From positions 1 through 37,360 of the forward strand of contig WGNE01000028.1 in the NCBI GenBank assembly GCA_016124645.1: DNA of 37,360 nt, written 5' to 3'. Both the position numbers and the translations under genes were made by a program. Each line of letters opens with the position of its first letter. Positions within the stretch are counted from its first letter, which is position 1. Below, piece after piece: positions 1 to 8,414 of this stretch. This DNA comes from Alphaproteobacteria bacterium (lineage in GTDB: Bacteria; Pseudomonadota; Alphaproteobacteria; Micavibrionales; UBA2020). Under the pieces are notes generated by a model that was not told where the DNA came from, did no database searches, and was given only the letters and a program-made list of their open reading frames with translations.

Positions 1-9
1 CCCGCGGAG

Positions 10-777
10 ATGATCGACCTCGCGAACAGGCTGGCGGATGCGGCGGGCGCGGTCATTTCCCGCTACTTCCGCGCCGATTTTCATATCGAAAACAAGCAGG
101 ACGCGAGCCCCGTGACCGTCGCCGACCGGGAGGCCGAACAGGCCATCCGCGCGATTCTCGAAAAAGAGCGGCCGCAGGACGGCATCCACGGGGAGGAATT
201 CGGCTCGGATCCGGGCACATCCGGCTATCTTTGGGTGCTGGACCCCATCGACGGCACCAAGGCCTTTGCGACCGGCCGCCCGCTCTTCGGCACGCTCATC
301 GGCCTCATCCATGAAGGCACGGCGGTGCTGGGCGTGATGGACCAGCCGATCAACAAGGAACGCTGGCTGGGCGCCGCCGGACACGGCACCACGCTGAACG
401 GCAAGAAGATACGGGTACGCGACTGCCCCGATATTGCGCAGGCCAATATTTCCACCACCGGCCCCGACATGTTCGACTTCGAGGATTACCTGCGCTTCTA
501 CAGCTTTTTGAAGGAAGAAGCGGGCTTCACCCTTTACGGAGGGGATTGCTATTCCTACGGCCAGCTCGCGGGCGGCTGGCTGGACGGAGTGGTCGAGGCC
601 TATATGAAGCTGCACGACTACGCCGCGCTGATCCCCATCGTCGAGCAGGCGGGCGGCGTCATCACCAACTGGCAGGGCAAACCGCTGCGCACCGACGCCA
701 GCTACGAGCCGGAGGAAGTCATCGCCTGCGGCGACAGGCGCGTCCACGAAAGGCTCTGCGCGATTTTGTCGGCGTGA
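10..777 (+). CDS. hisN: Inositol monophosphatase-family phosphatase, probably histidinol-phosphatase
   Basis: This 255-aa protein belongs to the Mg2+-dependent IMPase superfamily. It has the upstream acidic motif HGEEFG (about residues 59-64), the metal-binding signature DPIDGTKAF (about 78-86), and a C-terminal block with GGDCYSYG and HDYAALIPIVEQAGGVI that carries the last metal ligand. The GDCY and DYAAL blocks resemble the HisN type, which dephosphorylates L-histidinol phosphate in histidine biosynthesis, more than true inositol phosphatases or CysQ. No other his gene is visible. The ATG lies only 9 bases from the window edge with GCGGAG directly before it, so an upstream start outside the window cannot be excluded, although the length suits the family. 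It converges on the lytic transglycosylase gene with a 16-base gap. Confidence 0.8.
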   Translation: MIDLANRLADAAGAVISRYFRADFHIENKQDASPVTVADREAEQAIRAILEKERPQDGIHGEEFGSDPGTSGYLWVLDPIDGTKAFATGRPLFGTLIGLIHEGTAVLGVMDQPINKERWLGAAGHGTTLNGKKIRVRDCPDIAQANISTTGPDMFDFEDYLRFYSFLKEEAGFTLYGGDCYSYGQLAGGWLDGVVEAYMKLHDYAALIPIVEQAGGVITNWQGKPLRTDASYEPEEVIACGDRRVHERLCAILSA

Positions 778-793
778 GGACTTAAAAGAAAAA

Positions 794-2824
794 TCAGTGC
801 GAGAAAAAGACCGAGGCGTCCGCCATCGAAAGCAAGCGGCGGTTGTCCTGCGCGGCATAGACCGGCCAGTCGCCTTCCGCCACGCGGTCGAGCGAGGCGG
901 TGTCCTGATCGTACTTCAGGCGGTAGATCCAGAAGTTGGCCATCACGCGCTCGACGAAGATGCGGGTCTCGGCGACGGGGATGGATTCGATGAACATCAG
1001 CGGGTCGGCGTCGTAATGCGCGTTCTGTTCCCAGCGCGCCAGCTTGCCCGGGCCCGCGTTATAGGCGACGGCCAGCTTGAACAGGTTGTTGTCCACGTAT
1101 TCGTTGCCCAGCAGCTCCTTCAGGTATTTCTGGCCGAGGTCGATGTTGAGCACCGGATCCTGCAGGCGGTCGTGGGAGATATCCTCGCCGTGCACGCGGG
1201 AAACATGCCGCGCCGTGGCGGGCATCAGCTGCATCAGCCCCTGCGCGCCGGAGGAACGGTTGGCGGCGTCGGGGTCGAATTTCGATTCCTGCCGGATGAA
1301 GGCATAGACCAGCGCCTTGTCCACCGCGAAGCCCTTCGCGGGCTCCCACGGCGCGTCGGGGTAGAGCGCGGCGTCGTACAGCCCGCCGTCCGGGCGGCGG
1401 AAGGTGCTGCCGAGGCGCAGGGCGAGGTCGGGCATGCCCTTCTCGCTCGCCAGCGCGATCATCGCGGCCTGCAGGTCGTAATCGTCGCCGGGGTTGATCT
1501 GGCGCAGCTCCTCTTCGGCAAGGTCGGGGCGTTCGGCGTCGATGAGCGCGATGGCGCGGCGGCCCGCCGGCAGGGCGGCCAGCTCGCGCAGACGGCGCGC
1601 GGGCGCGTCGGGCACGTTCCAGTTGAAGCGCGCCTGCTCCATGCCCAGCACCTTCATGGAAATGATGCCGTAGAAGGTGCGCGGATATTCGGCCGAGCGG
1701 TGCAGCCAGTAGCTGACTTTTTCAGGCTGGTGGCTGCGCAGGTAGGAACGCGCGGCCCAGTGCGAGGCGGCGGCGCACATCCATGCCGAAATGCGCGACG
1801 AATTGGCGGCGCTGGTGAAATAGGCGGCGGCATTGGCGTATTGCCCTTCGCGCCACGATGCGAGGCCCGCGATCCAGCCCGCGAGCGGCACGTCCTTGCC
1901 CGAGCGCGCGGCGCTGGCCGAGGCGAGCTCCAGCGCCTTGTCCACCTTGCCGTTGTAGAAGTAGGAGGCCGCGATGTCCGCGCGCATGCTGTCGTATTCG
2001 GCGTTGTTGAAAAGGTCCTTCGCCTCCTGCGTCTCGAGGTGGCGCAGCGCGGCGGTCGGGGAGGAAGGCACCAGACGGTCGATGAGGTGGATGATCTGCC
2101 GCTGGCGCGCGCTGTGGCGGCGCGTGGCGATATAGGGCTGGGCCAGCTGGCCGACGTCGAAGTCGTACTGGCTGTAGATGCCGCGGCCGGTATGCGGCTT
2201 GGCCGGATAGGCGGCGTTCTTCGGCCGCTTGCGCAGTGCGAGCTCGTAGATCTTCTGCGCGTCCGGCAGGCCGCCGTAGCGCTTCATCCAGTCGGAAAGC
2301 TCGGCGTAGCTGCTGGTGTAGCCGTCGCTCATGTACCGCTGGAACAAAACATGGCCCATGAGCCGGAAATCCGTCAGCTTCTCGATCTCGGCGTTGGCCT
2401 TGGCGAAATCGCCGACGTCCTGAAAGGCGAAGATATGCGCGTAGCGCGCCGCGTCGTCGTCCGAGAGATGCACGCCGGAGCCGAGGTGCCCCATCACCCG
2501 CTGGAACAGCGAGGGCGCTTTTTGGTGGAAACCGCCCGGCAGGCGCGTGGCGGCTTCGGCGGCGCCCTCTTCCAGCGCCTGAACGGCCGGCTTGTGGCGC
2601 GGCAGGGTTTTCATGGCAAGCACGGAAGCATGGGAGGCCGCCTCGGCGGACATATTGGCGGGCGGATGCACGGGCAGCGGCAGCGAAGACGCCAGCGCGG
2701 TGCCGATGCAGGAAACGACCAGCGCGATGCCCGCCGCGCCCAGCGCGCGCCGTCCCGGCAAGGCTTTAAGGGCGATGCGCCGCGACAGGCGCTTCCCGTG
2801 CCGTTTTTTCCGTGTCCTCTGCAA
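794..2824 (-). CDS. slt: Soluble lytic murein transglycosylase (Slt family)
   Basis: The 676-aa product cleaves the MurNAc-GlcNAc bond of peptidoglycan with formation of 1,6-anhydroMurNAc, acting in the periplasm. A basic N-terminus (KKRHGKR) precedes a hydrophobic segment (about residues 28-46) ending in TALASS, a probable signal peptide or anchor. A long alpha-helical superhelix follows (about 120-490), and the C-terminal SLT domain starts near residue 505. Glu513 in the FIRQESKF motif is the expected catalytic acid, followed by GAQGLMQLMPATA and VAYNAGPG, both hallmarks of family 1 lytic transglycosylases. The longest frame starts at a TTG with AGAGG about 10 bases upstream. No ATG precedes the signal segment in this frame, so the TTG start is accepted with some doubt. 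Confidence 0.88.
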   Translation of the reverse strand: MQRTRKKRHGKRLSRRIALKALPGRRALGAAGIALVVSCIGTALASSLPLPVHPPANMSAEAASHASVLAMKTLPRHKPAVQALEEGAAEAATRLPGGFHQKAPSLFQRVMGHLGSGVHLSDDDAARYAHIFAFQDVGDFAKANAEIEKLTDFRLMGHVLFQRYMSDGYTSSYAELSDWMKRYGGLPDAQKIYELALRKRPKNAAYPAKPHTGRGIYSQYDFDVGQLAQPYIATRRHSARQRQIIHLIDRLVPSSPTAALRHLETQEAKDLFNNAEYDSMRADIAASYFYNGKVDKALELASASAARSGKDVPLAGWIAGLASWREGQYANAAAYFTSAANSSRISAWMCAAASHWAARSYLRSHQPEKVSYWLHRSAEYPRTFYGIISMKVLGMEQARFNWNVPDAPARRLRELAALPAGRRAIALIDAERPDLAEEELRQINPGDDYDLQAAMIALASEKGMPDLALRLGSTFRRPDGGLYDAALYPDAPWEPAKGFAVDKALVYAFIRQESKFDPDAANRSSGAQGLMQLMPATARHVSRVHGEDISHDRLQDPVLNIDLGQKYLKELLGNEYVDNNLFKLAVAYNAGPGKLARWEQNAHYDADPLMFIESIPVAETRIFVERVMANFWIYRLKYDQDTASLDRVAEGDWPVYAAQDNRRLLSMADASVFFSH

Positions 2825-3142
2825 AACCCGATCGCCTCTTTTTCTTTCCGGTTTTTTCCCCGGGGCCGTGTCCCGCAGGCCTTCTCGGTGCCCGCTGATA
2901 TTGAACCAGAGTCGTAGCCCAAAACGAAAACCTTGGCAAATTTTTACATAAGTTTAAAAAATTGCGGGGGTAAAACAATACCTTAACCTCGGCCCAAGAA
3001 TATATCATTATGTAAATAATGTAGGGTTTTCACCCCGCGCGGCCAAGGCGCAGGCAGGCAGATTCGCACGAAAAACGCACCGCATTTGCAAATAAATGCA
3101 GCACGCGAAACGGAACTTTTTTCGAAGACCCGCAAAAACCCT
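2825..3142. other. Intergenic region upstream of slt
   Basis: These 318 bases hold no convincing gene. The part next to slt is pyrimidine-rich on the plus strand and then becomes AT-rich (2930-3020), as expected for an slt promoter region, but no clear -35/-10 pair was found. Short dyads are present: CATTA/TAATG around 3008-3024, and a GCATTT/AAATGC arm pair near 3082-3100 that could end transcription of the small minus-strand ORF, though the following T-run is weak. Confidence 0.4.
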
Positions 3143-3340
3143 TTAATGACGGGCGTCGGGAGAATTCTCGCCGGGCTTTTGCTTGGCGGGTTGCGGCTCC
3201 AGGCTGTCGAGACGCGGCGGATATTTGCCGACATAGCCCTTGGGCAGGCCGATGGGCGGCAACGGTTTCACATCGCCGCGATGGCGGCGTTCGTCCTTGA
3301 ATTCCTCACCCAGATCGGTGATGTCCTTGAATTCGCGCAT
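3143..3340 (-). CDS. Small conserved-looking hypothetical protein (65 aa)
   Basis: A 65-aa charged protein, begins MREFKDITDLGEEF and has a proline-rich middle (KPLPPIGLPKGYVGKYPP) and a polar tail. It has no signal peptide, membrane segment or cysteine, so it is probably cytosolic. The main support for a real gene is a purine-rich ribosome binding site (AGAGGAGA, 3-4 bases before ATG) and its position 88 bases downstream of the uracil-DNA glycosylase gene on the same strand. I do not recognise the family and assign no function. The frame could be a chance ORF, but the start context argues against that. Confidence 0.5.
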   Translation of the reverse strand: MREFKDITDLGEEFKDERRHRGDVKPLPPIGLPKGYVGKYPPRLDSLEPQPAKQKPGENSPDARH

Positions 3341-3428
3341 GGCTCTCCTCTTGAGGTTCGCCCACTATTACCATTTTAATCTTTTTGGGTTTCAACAAGA
3401 TTAATAATAAAGCTAAGTGGTTGATATA

Positions 3429-4283
3429 TCAGTTATAAACTTCGCCCATCTCCTGCAGCTTTTTCTTCAGCCGCAGCAGGTCCTGCCAGGCCAGCCCCTT
3501 TTGTCCGGGCGAGCGCAGCAGGTAGGCGGGGTGGAACATGCACAGCGCGGGCACGGGTTTTTCCAGCCCCGCGCTTGTGTAATCGGTCCATTTGCCGCGC
3601 AGGCGCGTGATGCCCTGCGTGGTTTCCAGCAAGGCCTTCGCCGCCACGCCGCCGACGAAGACGACCACGGCGGGATTGACCAGCTCGATATGGCGGCGGA
3701 TGAACGGCAGGCTGAGCGCGATCTCGGCGTCCGAGGGGGAACGGTTGCCGGGCGGCCGCCAGTTGATGACGTTGCTTATATATATAGTCTCTTCGCGCGA
3801 GAGGTCGATGGCGGCGAACATCTTGTCCAGCAGTTGTCCGCTGACCCCGACGAAGGGGCGGCCCAGCCGGTCCTCGTCCGCGCCGGGGGCTTCGCCCACC
3901 AGCATCACCCTTGCCTTCGGGTTGCCGTCGGCGAAGACCATCTGCGTCGCGGTGCGCTTCAAGGACATGCCCTTGAAACCGTCGAGCGCGGCTTTCAGTT
4001 CCTCCAGCGTCTGCGCGCCTTCGGCCAGCGCGCGGGCGTCGCCCATGGCTTCCAGCGTGCCGACGGGGGCATTCGGGTTGACCGGCGCGGCGGCGAGGTT
4101 GCCCAGCGAAGGCAACGGCGGCTTGCCCTGCCCTGCCTGCTCTTGCGCTCCGGGCTGAACGAAGGCCATGACCTCGGCCAGCTGCATGCGGTCGATGGCC
4201 TCGTCGCCGATGGCTTCATCCGCCCCGGCGTCGAGATAGAACTGCAAAAGCTCGTAGGGATCGGTTTCCCCCGCTGCCAGCAT
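3429..4283 (-). CDS. Uracil-DNA glycosylase, family 4-like, lacking Fe-S cysteines
   Basis: The 284-aa product should remove uracil from DNA in base excision repair. Motif A is GEAPGADED (residues 130-138), followed by GRPFVGVSGQLLDKM, the NVINWRPPGNR block (171-181), and motif B FHPAYLLRSP (250-259), all typical of family 4/5 UDGs. Canonical family 4 enzymes bind a [4Fe-4S] cluster through four cysteines. Here the first pair is absent (FKGMSLKRTATQ, 103-114), the third position is Trp175, and the fourth lies in ALSLP. The only cysteine in the protein is Cys248. The start is ATG 4283 because GAAGGA lies just upstream and relatives begin this way. An in-frame TTG at 4316 lacks a ribosome binding site. 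The N-terminal 90 residues include a low-complexity linker. Confidence 0.85.
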   Translation of the reverse strand: MLAAGETDPYELLQFYLDAGADEAIGDEAIDRMQLAEVMAFVQPGAQEQAGQGKPPLPSLGNLAAAPVNPNAPVGTLEAMGDARALAEGAQTLEELKAALDGFKGMSLKRTATQMVFADGNPKARVMLVGEAPGADEDRLGRPFVGVSGQLLDKMFAAIDLSREETIYISNVINWRPPGNRSPSDAEIALSLPFIRRHIELVNPAVVVFVGGVAAKALLETTQGITRLRGKWTDYTSAGLEKPVPALCMFHPAYLLRSPGQKGLAWQDLLRLKKKLQEMGEVYN

Positions 4284-4393
4284 CGCGCTTCCTTCGTGGT
4301 CAAAGACTGTGGTCAAAAAAACAAGATAGGGAAAATGTATGGGCTGCCGCCCGCAATGTCAATAAAACGATGGAACCGCCTGAAATGGCGCAA

Positions 4394-4423
4394 TTGATTA
4401 CGCCGCGCCCGCGTGTCTATAAT
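4394..4423 (+). promoter_or_regulatory. Sigma-70 type promoter for the ETF-QO gene
   Basis: TTGATT (4394-4399) and a perfect TATAAT (4418-4423) are separated by 18 bases. Transcription would begin near 4430. This is downstream of a possible GTG start at 4413 and upstream of the ATG at 4455, and so helps decide the start codon of the oxidoreductase gene. Confidence 0.65.
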
Positions 4424-4454
4424 GAGCCTCCACGCCAACAGAGGGATTATTTTT

Positions 4455-6089
4455 ATGGATAACGACGTGCAGCGCGATGTAATGACCTATGACGTGGTGA
4501 TCGTGGGCGCGGGCCCCGCCGGGCTTTCCGCTTCCATCCGCCTGAAGCAGCTCAACCCCGCGCTTTCCGTCTGCATCCTCGAGAAAGGATCGGAGGTCGG
4601 CGCGCATCTTCTCTCCGGCGCGGTCTTCGAGCCGCGCGCGCTGGACGAGCTCATCCCCGACTGGAAGGAAAAAGGCGCGCCGCTGGAAACCCCCGCGGGC
4701 GACGACAGGTTTTTGTTCCTGACCGAAAAGAAAGCCTTCACCCTGCCCACCCCGCCGCAGATGCACAACAAGGGCAATTACATCATCAGCCTCGGCGTCT
4801 TCGGCCGCTGGCTGGCGGAACAGGCGAGCGCGCTGGGCGTGGAGATCTACCCCGGCTTTCCCGCCGCAGGGCTGCTCTACCATGAGGACGGCTCGCTCAA
4901 GGGCGTCGTCACCGGCGACATGGGCGTGAACAAGGAAGGCGAGAAAACCGCCAATTACCAGCCCGGCATGGAGCTGCACGCGAAGCAGACGATACTGGCC
5001 GAAGGCTGCCGCGGCTCCCTCACCAAGATCGCCTTCGAGAAATTCGGCCTGCGCAAGGACTGCGACCCGCAGACCTACGGCATCGGCATCAAGGAGCTTT
5101 GGGAAGTGCCCAAGGAACAGCACAAGCCCGGCCTCGTCGTCCACAGCACCGGCTGGCCGCTGGACATGCAGACCTACGGCGGCTCCTTCATGTACCATTA
5201 CGGGGAGAACCTCGTTTCCATCGGCTTCGTCGTCGGGCTCGACTACAAGAACCCCTATCTTTCGCCCTTCGGCGAATTCCAGCGTTACAAGACGCACCCT
5301 GAAATCCGCAAGCACCTCGAAGGCGGCAAGCGCATCAGCTACGGCGCGCGGGCGCTTTCGGAAGGCGGCTTGCAGTCGCTGCCGAAGCTCACCTTTCCGG
5401 GCGGGCTGCTCATCGGCGATACGGCGGGCTTCCTGAACACGCCCAAGATCAAGGGCAACCACGCCGCGATGAAATCCGGCATGCTGGCGGCGGAAGCCTT
5501 GGCGGAACTTTTCGCCGCGGGGGATGCGACCTCGAAGGAATGCACCGCATACCCCGAAAAATTCAAGGCGAGCTGGCTGCACGAGGAGCTGCACCTCGCC
5601 CGCAACATCCGCCCCGCCTTTCACAAGGGTTTCTTGTGGGGGCTGGTCTATTCCGCGCTCGACACCTATATCCTGCGCGGCCGCGCGCCTTGGACCTTCA
5701 AGAACCACGCCGACCACACGAGCCTGAACCTTGCCAAGGACAGCAAAAAGATCGACTACCCCAAGCCGGACGGCGTGCTGACCTTCGACCGGCTGTCGTC
5801 GGTCTTCGTCTCCAACACCAACCACGCCGAAGACCAGCCCTGCCACCTGAAGCTGAAGGACCCGACGGTGCCGCTGCGCATCAACCTGCCCGAATACGCG
5901 GAACCCGCGCAACGCTACTGCCCCGCCGGGGTCTATGAAATCGTGGACGGGGAGGACGGCAAGCCCAGGTTCCAGATCAACGCGCAGAACTGCGTGCACT
6001 GCAAGACCTGCGACATCAAGGACCCCACCCAGAACATCAACTGGACCGTGCCCGAGGGCGGCGGCGGGCCGAATTATTCGAGCATGTAA
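4455..6089 (+). CDS. Electron transfer flavoprotein-ubiquinone oxidoreductase
   Basis: This 544-aa membrane-associated enzyme passes electrons from ETF (fatty-acid and amino-acid dehydrogenations) to ubiquinone. The N-terminus has the dinucleotide-binding fold VVIVGAGPAGLSA (about residues 14-26) for FAD. A second FAD contact is GGLLIGDTAGFLNTP. The C-terminal ferredoxin-like domain supplies four cysteines for one [4Fe-4S] cluster: Cys489 (YCPAGVYE), Cys513, Cys516 and Cys519 (CVHCKTC). The length matches the family. The ATG at 4455 is chosen because GAGGG lies 9 bases upstream and the promoter lies immediately before. Upstream in-frame GTG/ATG codons fall within or before the -10 box. It converges with the next gene with 7 bases between the stop codons. 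No etfA/etfB is in the window. Confidence 0.93.
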   Translation: MDNDVQRDVMTYDVVIVGAGPAGLSASIRLKQLNPALSVCILEKGSEVGAHLLSGAVFEPRALDELIPDWKEKGAPLETPAGDDRFLFLTEKKAFTLPTPPQMHNKGNYIISLGVFGRWLAEQASALGVEIYPGFPAAGLLYHEDGSLKGVVTGDMGVNKEGEKTANYQPGMELHAKQTILAEGCRGSLTKIAFEKFGLRKDCDPQTYGIGIKELWEVPKEQHKPGLVVHSTGWPLDMQTYGGSFMYHYGENLVSIGFVVGLDYKNPYLSPFGEFQRYKTHPEIRKHLEGGKRISYGARALSEGGLQSLPKLTFPGGLLIGDTAGFLNTPKIKGNHAAMKSGMLAAEALAELFAAGDATSKECTAYPEKFKASWLHEELHLARNIRPAFHKGFLWGLVYSALDTYILRGRAPWTFKNHADHTSLNLAKDSKKIDYPKPDGVLTFDRLSSVFVSNTNHAEDQPCHLKLKDPTVPLRINLPEYAEPAQRYCPAGVYEIVDGEDGKPRFQINAQNCVHCKTCDIKDPTQNINWTVPEGGGGPNYSSM

Positions 6090-6096
6090 GTGAAGC

Positions 6097-6570
6097 TCAC
6101 TCCGCCGCGTCCAGCGTGTCGATAAGATGCCAGACCGCTTGCAGCATCGGCGTGGCGTTGTACTTGAACTGCGTGGCGGGCGTCTGGTGGTCCGCGCCGG
6201 GCTTTGCGACGTCCTTGCCCTCGTCGTCGAAATTCTCCGCGAAGAAACCGGGCAGCGTCATGAGATAGCCCGAAAGCCTTGCACGCAGCGGCGCGGGGAT
6301 GGCGGCATCGCGGCCGGACTTCACGGCCATGCGGAAATTCAGCAGCTCCGGCAGCGCGGGCAAGGTCAGCGCGATTCCCGCCCTGTCGCGGTGCCAGACG
6401 AGCACGGGAATATACGCTTCCATGAGGTTTTTCGCATGGCGCGTCCATTCCGCGTTCTGGTTCGGCGTCTTCTCGATCAGTTCCACGAAAAGAGCGACGA
6501 TCTTATCCGCTTCGTCCAGCGCCAGCGCGCGCTGCGCCGCAATCGCCGGAGCCTGCGAATCCTGCGTCAT
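6097..6570 (-). CDS. Helical protein of unknown function, tentative similarity to the DotL/IcmO helical region
   Basis: A 157-aa, mostly alpha-helical, cytosolic protein without cysteine motif or signal. Its start overlaps the stop of the upstream lipase gene (ATGA), which implies translational coupling. Residues 40-110 run as EWTRHAKNLMEAYIPVLVWHRDRAG, a spacer, then PLRARLSGYLMTLPGF, followed by a QFKYNATPMLQAVWHLID segment. From memory, this order (W..A, PxLxWxRD, LRxYLxxLPG, then a Q-F-Y/F helix) resembles the all-helical region of type IVB coupling ATPases (DotL/IcmO, TrbC). There is no Walker motif here, so it cannot be an ATPase itself. This similarity is recollection, not a search result. 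An independent conserved hypothetical protein working with the adjacent hydrolases is equally possible. Confidence 0.7.
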   Translation of the reverse strand: MTQDSQAPAIAAQRALALDEADKIVALFVELIEKTPNQNAEWTRHAKNLMEAYIPVLVWHRDRAGIALTLPALPELLNFRMAVKSGRDAAIPAPLRARLSGYLMTLPGFFAENFDDEGKDVAKPGADHQTPATQFKYNATPMLQAVWHLIDTLDAAE

Positions 6571-7484
6571 GGCTTTCGGCCTTTTCCGGCTTTCTTCTTG
6601 CGGGCCGGCGGCTGTTTTTTCTGCGCGGGCGCGCCGAAAACGCGCACGTCCTTGCTGGGCGGCATCTTGTAGCCGGGGTTTTTCGGCCAGTCTTTTTTCG
6701 CAGGTACGGGCGGATAGGCCTTGGCCATGTCCTTGGGCGGCACAAAGGGCTTCCACGCGCCTTCGGGCTGCGAAAGACGGTCGAGCACCGCCGCGATGGC
6801 CGCCGGGTTATAAGGCATCGCCCCGTGGCCGCCGCGCACCTCGATGTTCTCGGAGAGCGGCGTATCGGGGTTGAGCGCGCCCGGGAAGAGCGACACGTAA
6901 TCCATGCGCGAATAGATGGAGGTCGTCGGCACGGGCGGCGGCGTCAGGCTGCGCTCGCGCACGAAAGTGGCGTCGATGCGCGCGTTGCCGGGGTTGAAGA
7001 ATTCGTAGATGCGGCGCAGGTCCTTGGGCAGTGAAGGGTCTGACTTGCCGTTGACGTTGAAGGGCGTGCCCATCGTGACCACGCAGCGCACCATGTCGGG
7101 GAATTCGCGCGCCAGCTCGCGCGCATAGACGCCGCCGAGGCTGAAGCCGACCAGCGAAACCTTTTTCCCGCCGTTTTCCGCGTAAATCTCGTGAAGCCGG
7201 TCGCGCAGGCGCTCGGCCGATTTTTCGTTCAGCCCGGTGTTGAAACCGTCGGCCCAGCCATAGACCTTGTAGCCCTTGTCGGAAATGTATTTTTGCAGCC
7301 CGGCGTTATAGGTGTCGTGCAAAAGAAAACCCGGCAGCACCAGCACGGGGTGGCCGTCGCCCGCGGGCGCGCCGTGGTGCAGGTGGTCCAGGTTTCCCTT
7401 CACGTTCTTCAGCGCCTTCATCACGCGCTTGGGCTGCGCGGCGGCGTCGAAAATCTTCTTCAGTCTCTTCAGTCTCTCGAACAT
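6567..7484 (-). CDS. Alpha/beta hydrolase, lipase/esterase-like (copy 2 of a tandem pair)
   Basis: A 305-aa alpha/beta-hydrolase. HPVLVLPGFL (residues 45-54) forms the oxyanion strand, GFSLGG (113-118) is the nucleophile elbow with Ser115, Asp195 in IYSRMDYVSLF is the probable acid, and His220 in RGGHGAMPYN is the catalytic His. The fold and the MGTPF and TTSIYSRMD blocks resemble bacterial PGAP1-like/triacylglycerol lipases. The substrate is unknown. The last 50 residues are Lys/Pro-rich and probably disordered. No signal peptide is evident. It lies 15 bases downstream of its paralogue and overlaps the next gene by ATGA, making a three-gene operon. Confidence 0.8.
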   Translation of the reverse strand: MFERLKRLKKIFDAAAQPKRVMKALKNVKGNLDHLHHGAPAGDGHPVLVLPGFLLHDTYNAGLQKYISDKGYKVYGWADGFNTGLNEKSAERLRDRLHEIYAENGGKKVSLVGFSLGGVYARELAREFPDMVRCVVTMGTPFNVNGKSDPSLPKDLRRIYEFFNPGNARIDATFVRERSLTPPPVPTTSIYSRMDYVSLFPGALNPDTPLSENIEVRGGHGAMPYNPAAIAAVLDRLSQPEGAWKPFVPPKDMAKAYPPVPAKKDWPKNPGYKMPPSKDVRVFGAPAQKKQPPARKKKAGKGRKP

Positions 7485-7499
7485 CCGGTTATCTTCACG

Positions 7500-8414
7500 T
7501 CAGGGCGCGGGCGGTCGGCCCGGTTCCGGGCCTTTTCGATCTTGTCCCGGCTTTCCGCCGCCGGGTTTTTTCGGCGTGAACATCGGCTTGCCCTTGCCGG
7601 TCTTGAGGCTCCACTGCGGGTTTTCCGGCAGGTCGAGCTTTTGCGGCGCGGGGTAGGAAACGCCCCATGACGCATCGGGCGCGAAGGGTTTCCACTGGCC
7701 TTCCGGCTGCGCGAGGCGGTCGAGAATGGCGCAGACCGTCTGCTCGCTGAAGGCCATGCCGAGGTGGCTGCCCGAAACCTCGATGTTTTCGGTCAGCGGG
7801 GTTTTCGGGTTGAGCGAGGCTTCCCAGTCGGCGATGCCGTCGTTGCGCGAGTAGATCGAGGTGGTGGGCACGGGCGGCGGGGTCAGCCCGCGCTCCTGCA
7901 GTTCCTCGTCGCCCTCGAAGACGTTCTTCGGGGTGAACATGGCGTAGATCTGCTCCAGCTCGCGCGAGGTCGCATCGCCCAGCGCGTGCAGGCTGCCGAA
8001 GGGCGTGCCCATGGTGATGACGTCGCGCACCATCTCCGGGAATTCGCGCGCCAGCTCGCGCGCATAAATCCCGCCGAGGCTGTGGCCGATGAGCGAGATT
8101 TTCTGCCCGCCGTTCTCCTCGAAGATTTCCTTCAGCCGGTCGCGCAGGTGGTCGGCCGTCTTGCGGTCGAAGCCGAGGTTGACGCCGCCGTCCCAGCCAT
8201 AGGACTTGTAGCCCTTGTCGGAAATGCATTTGCGCAAATCGTCCGTGTACGGGTCGCCGGTCATGAAGCCGGGCAGCACCAGAACGGGGTGGCCGTCGCC
8301 CTCGGGCAGCTTGTCTTTCAACCGCGACCAGCCGGTTTTCAGGATGCTCATCTCCAGCGTGGCGCGCTGCAATTCGGTGACGGAATTGAAAATTTTCGAC
8401 AGCTTCTTGGACAT
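7500..8414 (-). CDS. Alpha/beta hydrolase, lipase/esterase-like (copy 1 of a tandem pair)
   Basis: A 304-aa paralogue of the next gene, with long near-identical stretches (GDGHPVLVLPGF, GGIYARELAREFPEMV, LTPPPVPTTSIYSR). The nucleophile motif is the classical GHSLGG. The acid is probably the Asp of IYSRNDGIADW, and the His is in VSGSHLGMAF. The C-terminus is again Pro/Lys/Gly-rich and low complexity. It probably hydrolyses an ester or lipid substrate in the cytosol, since no signal peptide is seen. The start is taken at ATG 8414 (MSKKLSK). An in-frame GTG at 8429 is possible, and neither has a strong ribosome binding site. First gene of a co-directional set of three. Confidence 0.8.
   Translation of the reverse strand: MSKKLSKIFNSVTELQRATLEMSILKTGWSRLKDKLPEGDGHPVLVLPGFMTGDPYTDDLRKCISDKGYKSYGWDGGVNLGFDRKTADHLRDRLKEIFEENGGQKISLIGHSLGGIYARELAREFPEMVRDVITMGTPFGSLHALGDATSRELEQIYAMFTPKNVFEGDEELQERGLTPPPVPTTSIYSRNDGIADWEASLNPKTPLTENIEVSGSHLGMAFSEQTVCAILDRLAQPEGQWKPFAPDASWGVSYPAPQKLDLPENPQWSLKTGKGKPMFTPKKPGGGKPGQDRKGPEPGRPPAP

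Noticed and set aside
797..2917. Long open frame on the plus strand opposite slt (about 706 codons)
   Set aside because: Its translation is rich in Arg, Gly, Val and His with no domain, as expected for the antisense of a GC-rich gene; the opposite frame encodes a full Slt with catalytic motifs.
4398..5999. Long open frame on the minus strand opposite the ETF-QO gene
   Set aside because: It is an antisense shadow; the plus strand has all FAD and Fe-S motifs plus a promoter and ribosome binding site.
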